A stretch of 50,170 bases of DNA from Deltaproteobacteria bacterium Ga0077550 (GCA_001464385.1 LNFB01000184.1:1-50170), one strand, 5' to 3'. Numbered from the stretch's first letter, positions 17,086 to 27,416 are shown. Numbers and translations: made by a program. Notes: generated by a model not told the origin, from the sequence alone.

Positions 17086-18268
17086 GGACCGGCCCAAGCT
17101 GCGCAACGTCGAACGCATCCCGCTCACCCGCGACGGGCAGGCCCACGTCGTGCTGCGCGACCCGATGGGCATCGCCGAGACGATCGCGATCGATGCCGAC
17201 TTCGTGCCCGTGCTCGACGCGCTCGACGGCCGGCGCACCCTCCCGCAGGTCCGTCAGTCGCTGCTGATGGGCCGCGGGCTCGATGTGGCGCTGCCGGACC
17301 TGGCCGAGTTCGTCGCCGACCTCGAGGCCGCCGGCCTGCTCGAGGGCGACGCGTTCCGGAGCCGCTGGGCGGCCTGCCACGACGCGTTCCTCGACGCGCC
17401 GACGCGGGCGCCGACCCTCGCGGGGACGCTGTACCCCGAGGAGCCCGGGGCGCTGCGGGCCGAGCTGCGACGGGCATTCGGTCCGCCACCATCGACCAGC
17501 GACGCCCGGACCCGCGCGGTGCTCGTTCCGCATGGGCCGCTCGAGGTCGTCGCCGCGGTCGTCGCCGCGACGCTGGGAACACTCCCCGACCCCGGTCAGC
17601 TCGACTTGGTCGTGCTGCTCGGCGCCGACCACCACCCCGGGCTGATGCCGTTCGCGCTGCTCGACAAGGGCTACGAGACCCCGCTGGGGTCCCTCCCCTG
17701 CGCGCGGCCCCAGGGCGACGCGCTGCTGCGCCGCGTGCCTTGGCTCGACCGCGAGGCGATCCGCCACCGCACCGCCCACAGCCTCGAGTGGGCCGCGCTA
17801 TACCTTCAACATGCGTGGGGCGATCGGGTGCCCCCGTGCGTGGCGCTGACGTGCGGCGCGGCTGCGATCTCCGGCGATGCGGAGCTGCACGACGGCGTCG
17901 CGGAGCTGGTCGCGGCCCTCGACGCCATCACCGATGACGCGCGCGTGCTCGTCGTCGCCTCCGCGGAGCTCAGCCATGCGGGCGAGGCGTACGGTCGCGA
18001 GCCGGTCGACGCGGAGGGCCTTGGCGCCCTCGAGCAGCGCGATCGGGCCGTGCTCGACGCGGTGCTGCGCGGGCGAACGCGGGACGTCCTCGGGGCCGCG
18101 ACCGACGTCCGCAACCAAGGTCGGCCCAGCGGACTGCCGACCCTCGTCGTGCTGTCCGAGCTAGTCACAGGCCTGCGGGGTGAGGCGCTCGCGTACGCGC
18201 TCGCGCCGGTTCCCGGCCCCGCCCCGGGCTGGGCCGGACTCGCCGGAGCGCGGTTCTCGGCCCACTAG
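17084..18268 (+). CDS. MEMO-family protein with N-terminal winged-helix/PqqD-like domain
   Basis: 394 residues from ATG 17084. The C-terminal two-thirds (about 110-394) is a MEMO-type domain, related to class III extradiol dioxygenases and found as the B protein of AmmeMemoRadiSam systems. LAGTLYPEEP opens it, VLVPHGPLEV supplies His150, LLGADHHPGL supplies His183/184, and VVASAELSHAGEAYG is the late motif. The first 95 residues are a separate helical domain (FVPVLDALDGRRTLPQV, FVADLEAAGLL) resembling PqqD/winged-helix modules. The biochemical role of bacterial MEMO proteins is unsettled. AMMECR1 and radical-SAM partners are not nearby. Its ATG shares two bases with the start of the divergent gene. 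Confidence 0.85.
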   Translation: MDRPKLRNVERIPLTRDGQAHVVLRDPMGIAETIAIDADFVPVLDALDGRRTLPQVRQSLLMGRGLDVALPDLAEFVADLEAAGLLEGDAFRSRWAACHDAFLDAPTRAPTLAGTLYPEEPGALRAELRRAFGPPPSTSDARTRAVLVPHGPLEVVAAVVAATLGTLPDPGQLDLVVLLGADHHPGLMPFALLDKGYETPLGSLPCARPQGDALLRRVPWLDREAIRHRTAHSLEWAALYLQHAWGDRVPPCVALTCGAAAISGDAELHDGVAELVAALDAITDDARVLVVASAELSHAGEAYGREPVDAEGLGALEQRDRAVLDAVLRGRTRDVLGAATDVRNQGRPSGLPTLVVLSELVTGLRGEALAYALAPVPGPAPGWAGLAGARFSAH

Positions 18269-18360
18269 CGCCGCGTCGATCTCCAACGGGTGCCCAGCGA
18301 CCGCCCATCCGTGCGACGCTCCGGGACGCGTCGTGAATAGCCCGCGAGGGGCTCCCGTCG

Positions 18361-18885
18361 ATGCACCACCAGAACGAGGCACCCGTTCCCATGCCCATGC
18401 TTCCACGAAACTCGGTCCGCGGCCTGTTGACGTCGACGATCGTTGCGCTCGCGCTCGGCGGGTGCTCGTTCTCCTACTCGTCCGGGTCCGCCCCGCCGTC
18501 GAACCGCTCGTCGCACGACAACCACGGCAAGGTCGTGCACAAGAGCGCGCCGAGCAAGAAGGTCGACAACCGCGAGAAGGCGCTGCCGAGCTCCTCCGGG
18601 GAGAAGCCGATCACCAAGGCGTCCGCCGAGAAGGCGACGACCCAGCCCGATGCGCCGGTGAAGGCCGATCCGACCCCCGCCGTCGAGCCCGACGAGCCCG
18701 CAGCCCCCAAGCGCACCCAGACCGCCCCGAAGCGCACCAAGGGGGCGCCGAAGCGGACGCCGGTCGCCGACGACACCGCCGAGGCGACCGAGAGCGACGC
18801 CCCGAACGCCGGGACGAGCTTCAAGGCGAAGACGAAGCCGGCCACGCCACCGACGGCGTCCGACACCCTCGTCGCCCCGCAGTGA
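18361..18885 (+). CDS. Lys/Pro/Thr-rich lipoprotein, function unknown
   Basis: 174 residues from ATG 18361; ATG 18391 and 18397 are alternatives that give a more typical signal peptide. The hydrophobic segment LLTSTIVALALGGC is a lipoprotein signal with the Cys at about residue 35. The mature chain is low-complexity: Lys, Pro, Thr, Ser and Ala, with a short repeat of the form (A)PKRT (three to four copies between residues 118 and 140). It is probably disordered and lies in the periplasm or at the surface, where a basic chain could contact peptidoglycan or polyanions. A terminator follows at 18922. Confidence 0.65.
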   Translation: MHHQNEAPVPMPMLPRNSVRGLLTSTIVALALGGCSFSYSSGSAPPSNRSSHDNHGKVVHKSAPSKKVDNREKALPSSSGEKPITKASAEKATTQPDAPVKADPTPAVEPDEPAAPKRTQTAPKRTKGAPKRTPVADDTAEATESDAPNAGTSFKAKTKPATPPTASDTLVAPQ

Positions 18886-18921
18886 CCCCGGCCCCAACCC
18901 TGCGCGCGACGGCCTCGTCCA

Positions 18922-18951
18922 CGCGCCGACATCCCCACGGATGCCGGCGCG
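18922..18951. terminator. Hairpin terminator with A-C mismatch and TTCGCGTTGGTTC tail
   Basis: CGCGCCG-A-CATCC, loop CCAC, GGATG-C-CGGCGCG: a 7-bp outer stem, one mismatch and a 5-bp inner stem, followed directly by TTCGCGTTGGTTC. It separates the stop of the 18361-18885 gene from the convergent RND gene end at 18970. The hairpin at 39251 has the same plan and the same tail. Confidence 0.75.
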
Positions 18952-18969
18952 TTCGCGTTGGTTCGCCCG

Positions 18970-21675
18970 TCACTTCGCCCGGCGCACGAGGAGCAGCACC
19001 GCCGGCAACACCAGCACGGTCGCGAGCAAGCAGGTGAGGATGCCGAGCACCATCACCGCACCGAGGGATCGCATGCCGCCGTAGTCCGGCACCATCAGCG
19101 CGGCGAAGCCGGCGATCGTCGTGAGGGCCGCGACCGCGATCGCACCGCCCGTACCGCGGATCGCGTCGTCCACGTCGGGGAGCCCTGCCGGCGCCGAGCT
19201 ACCGGGTCGCGGATCGCCCTCGCGAACGCGGTGCATCAAGTGCACGCCATAGGCGATGCCGACGCCGAGCACGAGCGGGAGCGTGACGATGTTGGCGACG
19301 TCGAACTGCAGACCGAACGCCCGCATCGCGAGGATCATCCACCCCCAGCCGAGGGCGGTCGGGAGCAGGGCCAGCGCGGCGTCCTTCAGGCTGCGGAAGT
19401 CGATGAGCAGGATGACGAAGATGGCGATGGCGGCGATGACCGCTGCCCGCCGGAAGCCCGCGACGATCATCAGTCCGTGCGCGACGTGGCTGAGCGCGAG
19501 CCCCGACGCCTCCGGATCGACCGCGCGAATGTCGGCCGCGAACGCCTCGGCCACCGACTCCTCCCAGAACCGCCCCGAGGGCACGACGTACAGCGCGACC
19601 GCAGTGCCATCCTTCGACACGAAGCGCTTCGCGAACAGCGGCGGCAAGTCGGTGGGCAACACTTCGCCGCGTTCGGCCACCTGATGCGCCGTGCGCCACG
19701 CAGGCCCGAGGACCGCGGCGACCCTCTGATTGATCTCGGCCAGCCGCGCCTGCCCATCGGCGTCGAGCGCCCCGATCCGGGCGCGGAGGCCCTCGAAGGC
19801 CGCCTTGGCCGCGAGCGCGGCGTCCGGCGACATGCCCGCCTGTCCCATCGCGAAGCGCACCTCGTCGAGGGCATCGATCACGCGGCGCACCTCGCCATCG
19901 AGCGCCTTCGCGTCGGCGCCGGCGCGCGCCAGCGCATCGAAGTCGGGCTCGCGCGACATGCCGACGAACCCGGCCCGCAGCGCGGCGAGTCCGGCGGCGT
20001 CGAGCGCCGGAACGAGGTCGCTCGGCGACTGCACGCCGGCCACCGTGTCGAGCCCGCGCAGGCGTGTCGTCATCGCCCGCGCCTCGTCGATCGACCCGGC
20101 CTGGAGGTTCGCGAACACCGGGCTCGCGATCGGGTCGTACTCGAGCTTGTTGAGCGGCGCCGAGCTCTCGACCCGCTTGGGGAGGAAGTCGAAGTACCGC
20201 GGGTTGAAGGACACCCCCGCCACCATCAACACGCCGAGGACGCCGGCCACCGTGCCACCGACCGCGAGCGGCCACTTGAGGCGGCGGACCAACCCGGGTA
20301 GGCGCGCGAGGCCCGGCGGCTCGGGTGGGATCGCACCCGCCTTCGCGCGGCCCAGCGACAGGAGCGCGGGGAGCATGCAGAACGTCGCGAACACCACCGC
20401 GACCAGACCGACCGCCGTGATCACACCGAGTTCGCCGTAGGCGGTGAACTCGGTGGTGACCCCGGCGAGGAACCCCACCGCCGTGATCACGGCGCCCGCC
20501 AGGATCCCCGGCCCGGTCTTGATGAGGCCCTCGCGGATCGCGACGTCGCGCGGCTCGCCGAGCCGGATGAACTCGTTGTAGCGCGACACCAGGTGCACGG
20601 CGAAGTCGATGCCGAGGCCGAGCAGCACCGCGACGAAGCTGGAGGTGATGAGGTTCAGTCGCCCGTACGTGAGCAGGATGAAGGCGAGCGTCATCAACAC
20701 GCCCGGCAGCAGCGGGAGGTTCGCGGCGATGGTCTGGAACATCGAGCGGAACAGCAGCCAGCACAGCGCCACGATCGCGAGGGTCGCGACGATCGTCGAG
20801 CTCGACAGGCCGTCCTGGACGACGTGGAGTTCGTCGACGATGAACGCCGGCATGCCGCTGACCTCGGCGAGGACGCCCGCGGGCGCGTCGACCATCACGC
20901 CGTCGCGGATCTCGCGGATGCGCGCCACGAGGGGCTCGAGCGCAGCGCCCTCGTCGCTGTCGAGCGCGGGGTAGAGCGCGACGAGGTAGCCGGATCCGTC
21001 CCCCGTGGTGAGGTACCCGAGCTCGTCGACGCCGCGCTGGCCGAACGAGCTCGTCGCGTCGGCGAACCGATCCATCGGACTGCGCCCCGCGAGGTGATCG
21101 TCGAGCGCCGTCGCGAGCGCGCCGAGGCCCGCGAGCCCGGTCGCCGCCTGGGCCATCACGTCGGCCCCCGGGGCCGCCCCCTCGTCGGCACCCTCGAGCG
21201 AGCCCTCGAGTCGGTCGGCGATCACGGCGACCCAACCGTTCACACCACCCTCGATGAGCGGCGCGAGATCGGCGTTGGGCGGCAACGCACCGCGCAGCTG
21301 CGTGAGCGCATCGGGTCGCTGCAGCAGCAGCACCTCCGCGAGGTCGGCAGGCCCGAGTCGACCGAGCACGCGACCCGCGAACTCCGGCTCCTTGCCGTAC
21401 GCGGCCTGCAGCGCGTCGACGACGACGCGTCGATCCTCGGGCGAACCACCGGTGACCAACACGAGCGGCGCGTCCGGGCGTCCGAAGCGGGCGAAGAAGC
21501 GCTCGAGCTTCGCCTGCTCGGGCTGGTCCTCCGACACGAGGCCGGTTCGCGAGGTGCTCACCTCGAGTCGGAGCGCCGACCAACCGGCCGCACCGCAGAG
21601 CACCGCGAACGCGATGAGCACCGCCGTCGAGCGGCGGATGCAGAGGTCGGCGAGTCGCCCGAAGAAACGCTCCAT
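18970..21675 (-). CDS. RND/MMPL-superfamily exporter (HpnN-like)
   Basis: 901 residues from ATG 21675; a TTG lies four codons upstream. The layout is the duplicated RND plan: an N-terminal helix (STAVLIAFAVLCGAAGW), a large periplasmic domain, and a cluster of about five helices including LGLGIDFAVHLVSRYNEF. A second isolated helix (PLAVGGTVAGVLGVLMVAGV) and second periplasmic domain follow, then a final helix cluster. Relatives such as hopanoid transporter HpnN and MmpL proteins export lipids using the proton gradient. In the first half the motif GIDFAVH keeps its Asp; in the second half the matching motif is GIAYGVH, without it. It follows the HU gene by 23 bp. Confidence 0.88.
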   Translation of the reverse strand: MERFFGRLADLCIRRSTAVLIAFAVLCGAAGWSALRLEVSTSRTGLVSEDQPEQAKLERFFARFGRPDAPLVLVTGGSPEDRRVVVDALQAAYGKEPEFAGRVLGRLGPADLAEVLLLQRPDALTQLRGALPPNADLAPLIEGGVNGWVAVIADRLEGSLEGADEGAAPGADVMAQAATGLAGLGALATALDDHLAGRSPMDRFADATSSFGQRGVDELGYLTTGDGSGYLVALYPALDSDEGAALEPLVARIREIRDGVMVDAPAGVLAEVSGMPAFIVDELHVVQDGLSSSTIVATLAIVALCWLLFRSMFQTIAANLPLLPGVLMTLAFILLTYGRLNLITSSFVAVLLGLGIDFAVHLVSRYNEFIRLGEPRDVAIREGLIKTGPGILAGAVITAVGFLAGVTTEFTAYGELGVITAVGLVAVVFATFCMLPALLSLGRAKAGAIPPEPPGLARLPGLVRRLKWPLAVGGTVAGVLGVLMVAGVSFNPRYFDFLPKRVESSAPLNKLEYDPIASPVFANLQAGSIDEARAMTTRLRGLDTVAGVQSPSDLVPALDAAGLAALRAGFVGMSREPDFDALARAGADAKALDGEVRRVIDALDEVRFAMGQAGMSPDAALAAKAAFEGLRARIGALDADGQARLAEINQRVAAVLGPAWRTAHQVAERGEVLPTDLPPLFAKRFVSKDGTAVALYVVPSGRFWEESVAEAFAADIRAVDPEASGLALSHVAHGLMIVAGFRRAAVIAAIAIFVILLIDFRSLKDAALALLPTALGWGWMILAMRAFGLQFDVANIVTLPLVLGVGIAYGVHLMHRVREGDPRPGSSAPAGLPDVDDAIRGTGGAIAVAALTTIAGFAALMVPDYGGMRSLGAVMVLGILTCLLATVLVLPAVLLLVRRAK

Positions 21676-21698
21676 GCGCCCGGACAATACCGCCGCAC

Positions 21699-22217
21699 TC
21701 AGGCGGAGCGCACGCGATTCGGGCCAGTGGCCTGACGCACGCGCTGCAGCGGCGCCGCGGGCAGCCGCTCCTCGACGGTGTCGGCGTCCACCGCGAACGC
21801 CGCAGGCGTCGTCACCTCTGCGTCCCCGAGCCCGGATTCCGCGGCGCCCACGTCGGCCACGGCGCCACGCCTGCGTCCCCGTCGCGTCGCGGCCTCGGGC
21901 TCGATGCGGCCTTGGTTGAGCGCATCGCGGAGCTCGCTGCTCGTGCGGAAATCGAGGGTGTAGAACGCGTCGATCTGCATCGGCTCGAGCGTGCGCGGGT
22001 TGACCCCGTTGCGCGCGCTACGTCGCTTCTTGACGAAGGTGCCGAAGTGCGGGAACGCGAACTTCGGGCTCTGCGAACGCGTGACCTTGGCCCGGGCGAA
22101 GTAGCTCGCGATCTCCTCGAAGGCGAGGGTCACGATCTTCTCGATGTCCTTCTTGGTGGTGTCCGGCGGCAGGGAGCGCGAGCGAGCGATGCGTTCGATG
22201 AGTTCTGCCTTCGTCAT
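21699..22217 (-). CDS. HU/IHF-family DNA-binding protein with C-terminal extension
   Basis: 172 residues from ATG 22217 (MTKAELIERIARS), preceded by AAGG at proper spacing. Residues 1-95 are a full HU/IHF fold: dimer helices (KDIEKIVTLAFEEIASYFARA) and the DNA-binding arm region (PHFGTFVKKRRSARNGVNPRT). The usual family length is about 90-100, so the remaining 75 residues are an extension: an Arg patch (RRGRRRGA), then a mixed Ala/Val/Asp stretch ending in basic residues. It probably bends or compacts DNA. It has its own strong promoter at 22244-22272. A small hairpin (21690-21706) holds its stop codon in the loop. Confidence 0.9.
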   Translation of the reverse strand: MTKAELIERIARSRSLPPDTTKKDIEKIVTLAFEEIASYFARAKVTRSQSPKFAFPHFGTFVKKRRSARNGVNPRTLEPMQIDAFYTLDFRTSSELRDALNQGRIEPEAATRRGRRRGAVADVGAAESGLGDAEVTTPAAFAVDADTVEERLPAAPLQRVRQATGPNRVRSA

Positions 22218-22243
22218 GGACGCGCCTTCGCGATGGGCCGCTA

Positions 22244-22272
22244 ACATTAGGTGCGAGCGCGCTCGACGTCAA
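22244..22272 (-). promoter_or_regulatory. Strong sigma70-type promoter of the HU-family gene, with a palindrome in the spacer
   Basis: Minus-strand TTGACG (22272-22267) and TAATGT (22249-22244) are separated by exactly 17 bases; transcription would begin about 20 bases before the ATG. The spacer contains the perfect 12-bp palindrome CGAGCGCGCTCG (22254-22265), a possible operator. The -35 overlaps the stop codon of the uracil glycosylase gene. Confidence 0.65.
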
Positions 22273-23142
22273 CGGGGATCAGCGATCACATCGCGCGTCA
22301 GCTCGATCGCGCGACGCAAGTCCGCCATCACGAGTCGCTCCGTCGCTTCGACGCCGCCTTCGGTTCCTTCTTGGCGCAGGACGTACGCCGGATGGTAGGT
22401 GACGACGATGGGGATGCGTCGCGTCTCGCCGGCGCCGAGTTCGACATCGTAGGAGAGCGACGCGCTGCGCATCGCCTTCAGCGTCAGGTCTTCGCGCCGC
22501 GAGAGCAACATTCCGGCGTGTCGACCCAGCGCGATGATCACGCGCGGTGCGATGGCCCGAATCTGGGCCTGCAAGAATGGCGAGCAGCGATCCACTTCGT
22601 CGGGTTTCGGATCGCGGTTGCCCGGCGGACGACACTTCAACACGTTGGCGATGTACACGTCCGCGCGCGCGAGCCCGAGCGCGCCGAGCCACACGTTCAG
22701 TCTTGCGCCCGCGCGGCCGACGAACGGCTCGCCCTGACGATCTTCGTCCGCACCCGGGGCCTCGCCGACGAACATGATCTTCGCCTCGGGGTTGCCGACG
22801 CCGAACCGCGAGCCCACAGCGCTGGCAGTCGCCGACGTTGCGCGTGCGCAGGTACTCGAGCTTGGTGGCCGCGGTCCACTGCTTGGCCTGGGCACGTACT
22901 TCGCCGGCGACCGGGAGGCGGGTGGTGGTCGCAGGAGCGGCCGGCGCTGGCGTCGCGGGCTCGGCCGTCTGCGGCGATGGGGCGACCTCCGACACCGGTG
23001 GGGCGTCGGCGCCCGCCGTCGATGCCTCGTCGGGCACCGCGGGGCGTGGCATCGCGCCCCCCGGCCAATACTGCACGTCCCAGCTCTCGCGGAGCTCCGC
23101 GAGCGTCGCGGCGAATTGGCGGGCGAGGATCCGCGGGTGCAT
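22269..23142 (-). pseudogene. Uracil-DNA glycosylase, family 4 type, frameshifted
   Basis: Family 4 glycosylases remove uracil from DNA and hold a 4Fe-4S cluster. The 5' part is read from ATG 23142 (MHPRILARQF, a Pro/Ala linker, then LEYLRTRNVGDCQRCGL with the first two cluster Cys). The 3' part continues in another frame from about 22806 with FGVGNPEAKIMFVGEAPGADEDRQGEPFVGRAG, KCRPPGNRDP...DRC (two more Cys) and TYHPAYVLR. Homologues have about eight residues between CGL and FG; only four bases remain here. This fits a deletion of roughly 20 bases that shifts the frame. Everything else is intact, so this is either a recent mutation or a sequencing/assembly fault. It lies three bases after coaBC. 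Confidence 0.75.
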
Positions 23143-23145
23143 CGG

Positions 23146-24392
23146 TCAGCCTCCGAGTCGCTCGTGCGTCCACGGGCCATCGAGCCGATCGAGGAGCCAT
23201 GCCGCGAGCTCGGGCTTGAGCCGCGGCGCGCCAGCGTCGTGGACTTCGTCGCCGACGAGCAGCAGTCCGGTGTTCGTGTCCGTCGCGAAGCCCGAGTCCG
23301 CCACCCCGACGCGGTTGACGAACAGCGCGTGCGCGCCCTTGGCGACGCGCTTGGCCGCCCCCCGGGCGAGCAGCTCGGAGCGCACGGTGTCCGCGTCACC
23401 GCTGGCGGTCTGCGCGGCGAAGCCGAGGAAGTACGCGCGCTCGCGGTGGCGCTCGGTCAGCGTCTGCAGCACATCGACGCCACGGCGCCACGGCGCCGAC
23501 GCGATCGTCGTGATGAGGTCGGCCTTGTCGAGCTTGTCGGGGCTGCCGACCAACGGGGCGAGGTCGGCGACCGCCGCGACCATCGCGACGAGCTGTCCGG
23601 GGGCCGACGCGAGCTCGGCGTCCATCGCCGCGAGCATCTCGTCCGCGACCTCGACGTCGAGGCGACGCACGCCCGCGGGCGTCGGACGCTCGACCGGGCC
23701 CGCGACCAGCGTCACGTCGGCGCCGCGACGCGCGGCCTCGGCCGCGATCGCGAAGCCCATCGCGCCGGTCGACGCGTTGGAGAAGAAGCGCACGGCGTCG
23801 ATCCACGTGCGGGTCGGCCCGGCGGAGACCAGCACGCGACGCCCACGCCACGGCGCCGCGACGCGTCCGCGCGCAGCGTCGACGATCATCGCCGGATCGA
23901 TCATGCGTCCGGCGCCGATCCAGCCGCACGCGAGCTCGCCGGCGTCCGGCCCGACGAACGCCGCGCCGCGCGACGCGAGGACGCCGAGGTTCGCGACGGT
24001 CGCGGGGTGGCGCCACATGTTGGTGTTCATCGCGGGGGCGAACAGCACCGGCGCCCGGGTCGCGAGCAGGATCACCGAGACGAGATCGTCGGCGAGGCCC
24101 GCGGCGGCCTTGGCCAGGACGTCGGCGGTCGCCGGCGCGACGACGACGACCTCGGGCCAGTCGGCCAGCTCGATGTGCCCCACCCGCCCCTCCTCGGACA
24201 CGTCGAGGATCTCGCTGCGCACCGGGTGCCGGCTGACCGTCGCGAGGGACAGCTCGGTCGCGAACGCCTTCGCGGCCGCCGTCATGACGACGCGCACCTC
24301 GCAGCCCGCGGCGATGAACGCCCGCACGAGCTCGGGGGCCTTGTACGCGGCGATGCCCCCCGTGACGCAGAGCAGCACGCGGGTCGGCGCGA

Positions 24393-24396
<4 letters not shown>
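23146..24396 (-). CDS. coaBC: Phosphopantothenoylcysteine decarboxylase / phosphopantothenate-cysteine ligase
   Basis: This bifunctional flavoprotein makes 4'-phosphopantetheine for coenzyme A. The CoaC half (about 1-180) has VTGGIAAYKAPELVR, the flavin-site segments PATADVLAKAAAGLADDL and APAMNTNMW, and the catalytic Cys in GELACGWIGAGRM. The CoaB half (about 185-416) has VLVSAGPTRTWIDAVRFFSN, STGAMGFAIAAEAARRGADVTLV and the dimer/nucleotide region FLGFAAQT. The 416-residue length is normal. Start is GTG 24396 in a GTGA overlap with the ribBA stop. Its place after ribBA replaces the ribH often found there. Confidence 0.95.
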
Positions 24397-25540
<1,144 letters not shown>

Positions 25541-25544
<4 letters not shown>

Positions 25545-26206
25545 GGGGTCCCCTTGGGTGGGACGCCGGGGTAGCCGGCGTCGGCGAGCATGTCGATGGT
25601 GACGCCGCCCGTGCGTCGGCCGACGTCGAGGACGCGGGCCACGTACCGCGCGAGCAGATCGACCTCGAGGTTGACGTGGGCGCCCGGCACGAGCGTGCCC
25701 AGCGTGGTCACCTCGAGGGTGTGCGGGATGATGCCGACCATCGCGCCGCGGGCGTCGACGTCGTTGACGGTGAGGCTGGTGCCGTCGAGGCAAATCGATC
25801 CCTTGGGCGCGACGAAGGCGAGCAGCGCCTCGGGGACGTCGAACCACAGCTCGCGCGCCGTGCCCCGCGGCGCGCTCGAGCGCAGCGTCGCGAGGCCGTC
25901 GACGTGGCCGCTGACGAAGTGACCACCGACCGCGTCGCCGACCCGCAGCGACGGCTCGAGGTTGATCGGCGCACCCACGCCGAGCGATCCGAGCGTCGTC
26001 AGCCGCAGGGTCTCGAACGCGACGTCGACCTCGAAGCTGCCCGGAGCGCTCGCGACCACGGTGAGGCACACGCCCGAGCAACACACGCTGGCCCCGAGCG
26101 CGAGCTCCGATGCCGCGAGGTCGCAGTGGATGACGAGCCGCCGCGCCTCGGGCCCGGCCTGCAGGGCCGCGATGCGACCGACGGTTCGAACCAGCCCGGT
26201 GAACAT
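25541..26206 (-). CDS. ribE: Riboflavin synthase, alpha chain
   Basis: 221 residues from ATG 26206. Riboflavin synthase dismutates two molecules of 6,7-dimethyl-8-ribityllumazine. The protein is two tandem lumazine-binding barrels. The first runs from MFTGLVRTVGRI to about residue 97 and includes GASVCCSGVCLTVV. The second starts near HFVSGHVDGLATL and includes KGSICLDGTSLTVNDV, mirroring the first. Length and pattern are normal. It lies 10 bp after ribD, and its stop overlaps the ribBA GTG. The matching lumazine synthase ribH is not in the window. Confidence 0.96.
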
Positions 26207-26216
26207 CGCCAGGGTT

Positions 26217-27416
26217 CTACCGCAGGCGCGCGCGCTTCACAGCCGCGGCGGGGCCCGTCGCCCGCGGCGTCGGCTCCGGCCCCACCTGCGCCCCGGAGCG
26301 AGGCCCCGCCGAGGCCGGCGCCGGCACGTAGTCGCACCGCAGGTCGCCACCGAGCGGTCGGACCGCCTCGCGCAGCAGGCGCGGCGCGTCGACGACCCGC
26401 GCCCACTCGACGCCGTCGCACAGCGTCGGTCCGCGACCGAGGAGCCGCGGCGCGGTGTAGACGATCCAGCGCTGCCACGCCGCGGCGCGGACGAACGCGC
26501 CGTGCAGCGTGCCGCCACCCTCGACGAGCAGCGATCGGATCTCGCGGCGGCCGAGCTCGACCAGCGCGAGCTCGACGTCGACGTGCCCCCGCGCGTCGAG
26601 CCCGATCGCGACCGGCTCGGCCCCGGTCGCGCGCACGCGGGCGAGGGCCGCGGCTGCGACCTCGGGCCCGTGCAGCACGAGTGTGCCGGGGCGCAGCACC
26701 GCCGGGGTCGCCTTGCCCTTCGCGAGCACGCGCAGGCGGGTGTCGAACACGACCGCGATCGGCGAGCGACCGCGCACGAGCCGGACGTCGAGCCGCGGAT
26801 CGTCACTCGCCACCGTGCCGACCCCGACCGCGATCGCGTGGTGCTGCGCGCGGAGTCGGTGCGCATCGCGGCGCGCCGCATCGGACGTGATCCACTTGCT
26901 GTCGCCGGTCGACACCGCGATGCGGCCGTCGATCCCGACCGCCGCCTTGAGCGTGACGAACGGCCGACCGGTCCGGACGTGGTGCAGGTAGTGCGCGTGG
27001 ACGGCCGAAGGCTCGGGTGACGCGAGCTCCACCACCTCGATGCCGAGCCGACGCAGCCGCGCGATGCCCTTGCCCGAGGCGTGCGCGGCGGGATCGCGGA
27101 CGCCGACGACGACCTTCGCGACGCCGGCGGCGGCGATGGCCTCGGTGCACGGCCCCGTGCGCCCCTGGTGGCAGCACGGCTCGAGCGTCACGAACAGCGT
27201 CGCCCCACGGCACCGCGCGCCCGCCCGGGCAATCGCGCGGACCTCCGCGTGCGGGCCCCCGGTCGCCGCGCTGTGGGCCGCGCCGACGACCTCGCCGCGA
27301 CGCACGATCACCGCGCCGACGCACGGGTTCGGGTACGTCGAGCCGAGCCCGCGCCGCGCCCAGCGGACCGCGAGCGCCATGCCGGCCGCGTCGTCAGCCA
27401 CCCTCGCCACGATCAC
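26217..27416 (-). CDS. ribD: Bifunctional diaminohydroxyphosphoribosylaminopyrimidine deaminase / 5-amino-6-(5-phosphoribosylamino)uracil reductase
   Basis: RibD performs the second and third steps of riboflavin synthesis. The deaminase domain has the zinc site HAE at 56-58 and EPCCHQGRTGPC at 79-90. The reductase domain starts near 148 (GRPFVTLKAAVGIDGRIA), with SDAARRDAHRLRA and the NADPH-binding LLVEGGGTLHGAFV. 399 residues from GTG 27416, which has GAGGGA upstream and overlaps nrdR by 23 bp; GTG 27401 is an alternative. A Pro/Ala/Gly-rich tail of about 35 residues is extra. It sits directly downstream of nrdR, a neighbourhood seen in many bacteria. Confidence 0.95.
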   Translation of the reverse strand: MIVARVADDAAGMALAVRWARRGLGSTYPNPCVGAVIVRRGEVVGAAHSAATGGPHAEVRAIARAGARCRGATLFVTLEPCCHQGRTGPCTEAIAAAGVAKVVVGVRDPAAHASGKGIARLRRLGIEVVELASPEPSAVHAHYLHHVRTGRPFVTLKAAVGIDGRIAVSTGDSKWITSDAARRDAHRLRAQHHAIAVGVGTVASDDPRLDVRLVRGRSPIAVVFDTRLRVLAKGKATPAVLRPGTLVLHGPEVAAAALARVRATGAEPVAIGLDARGHVDVELALVELGRREIRSLLVEGGGTLHGAFVRAAAWQRWIVYTAPRLLGRGPTLCDGVEWARVVDAPRLLREAVRPLGGDLRCDYVPAPASAGPRSGAQVGPEPTPRATGPAAAVKRARLR

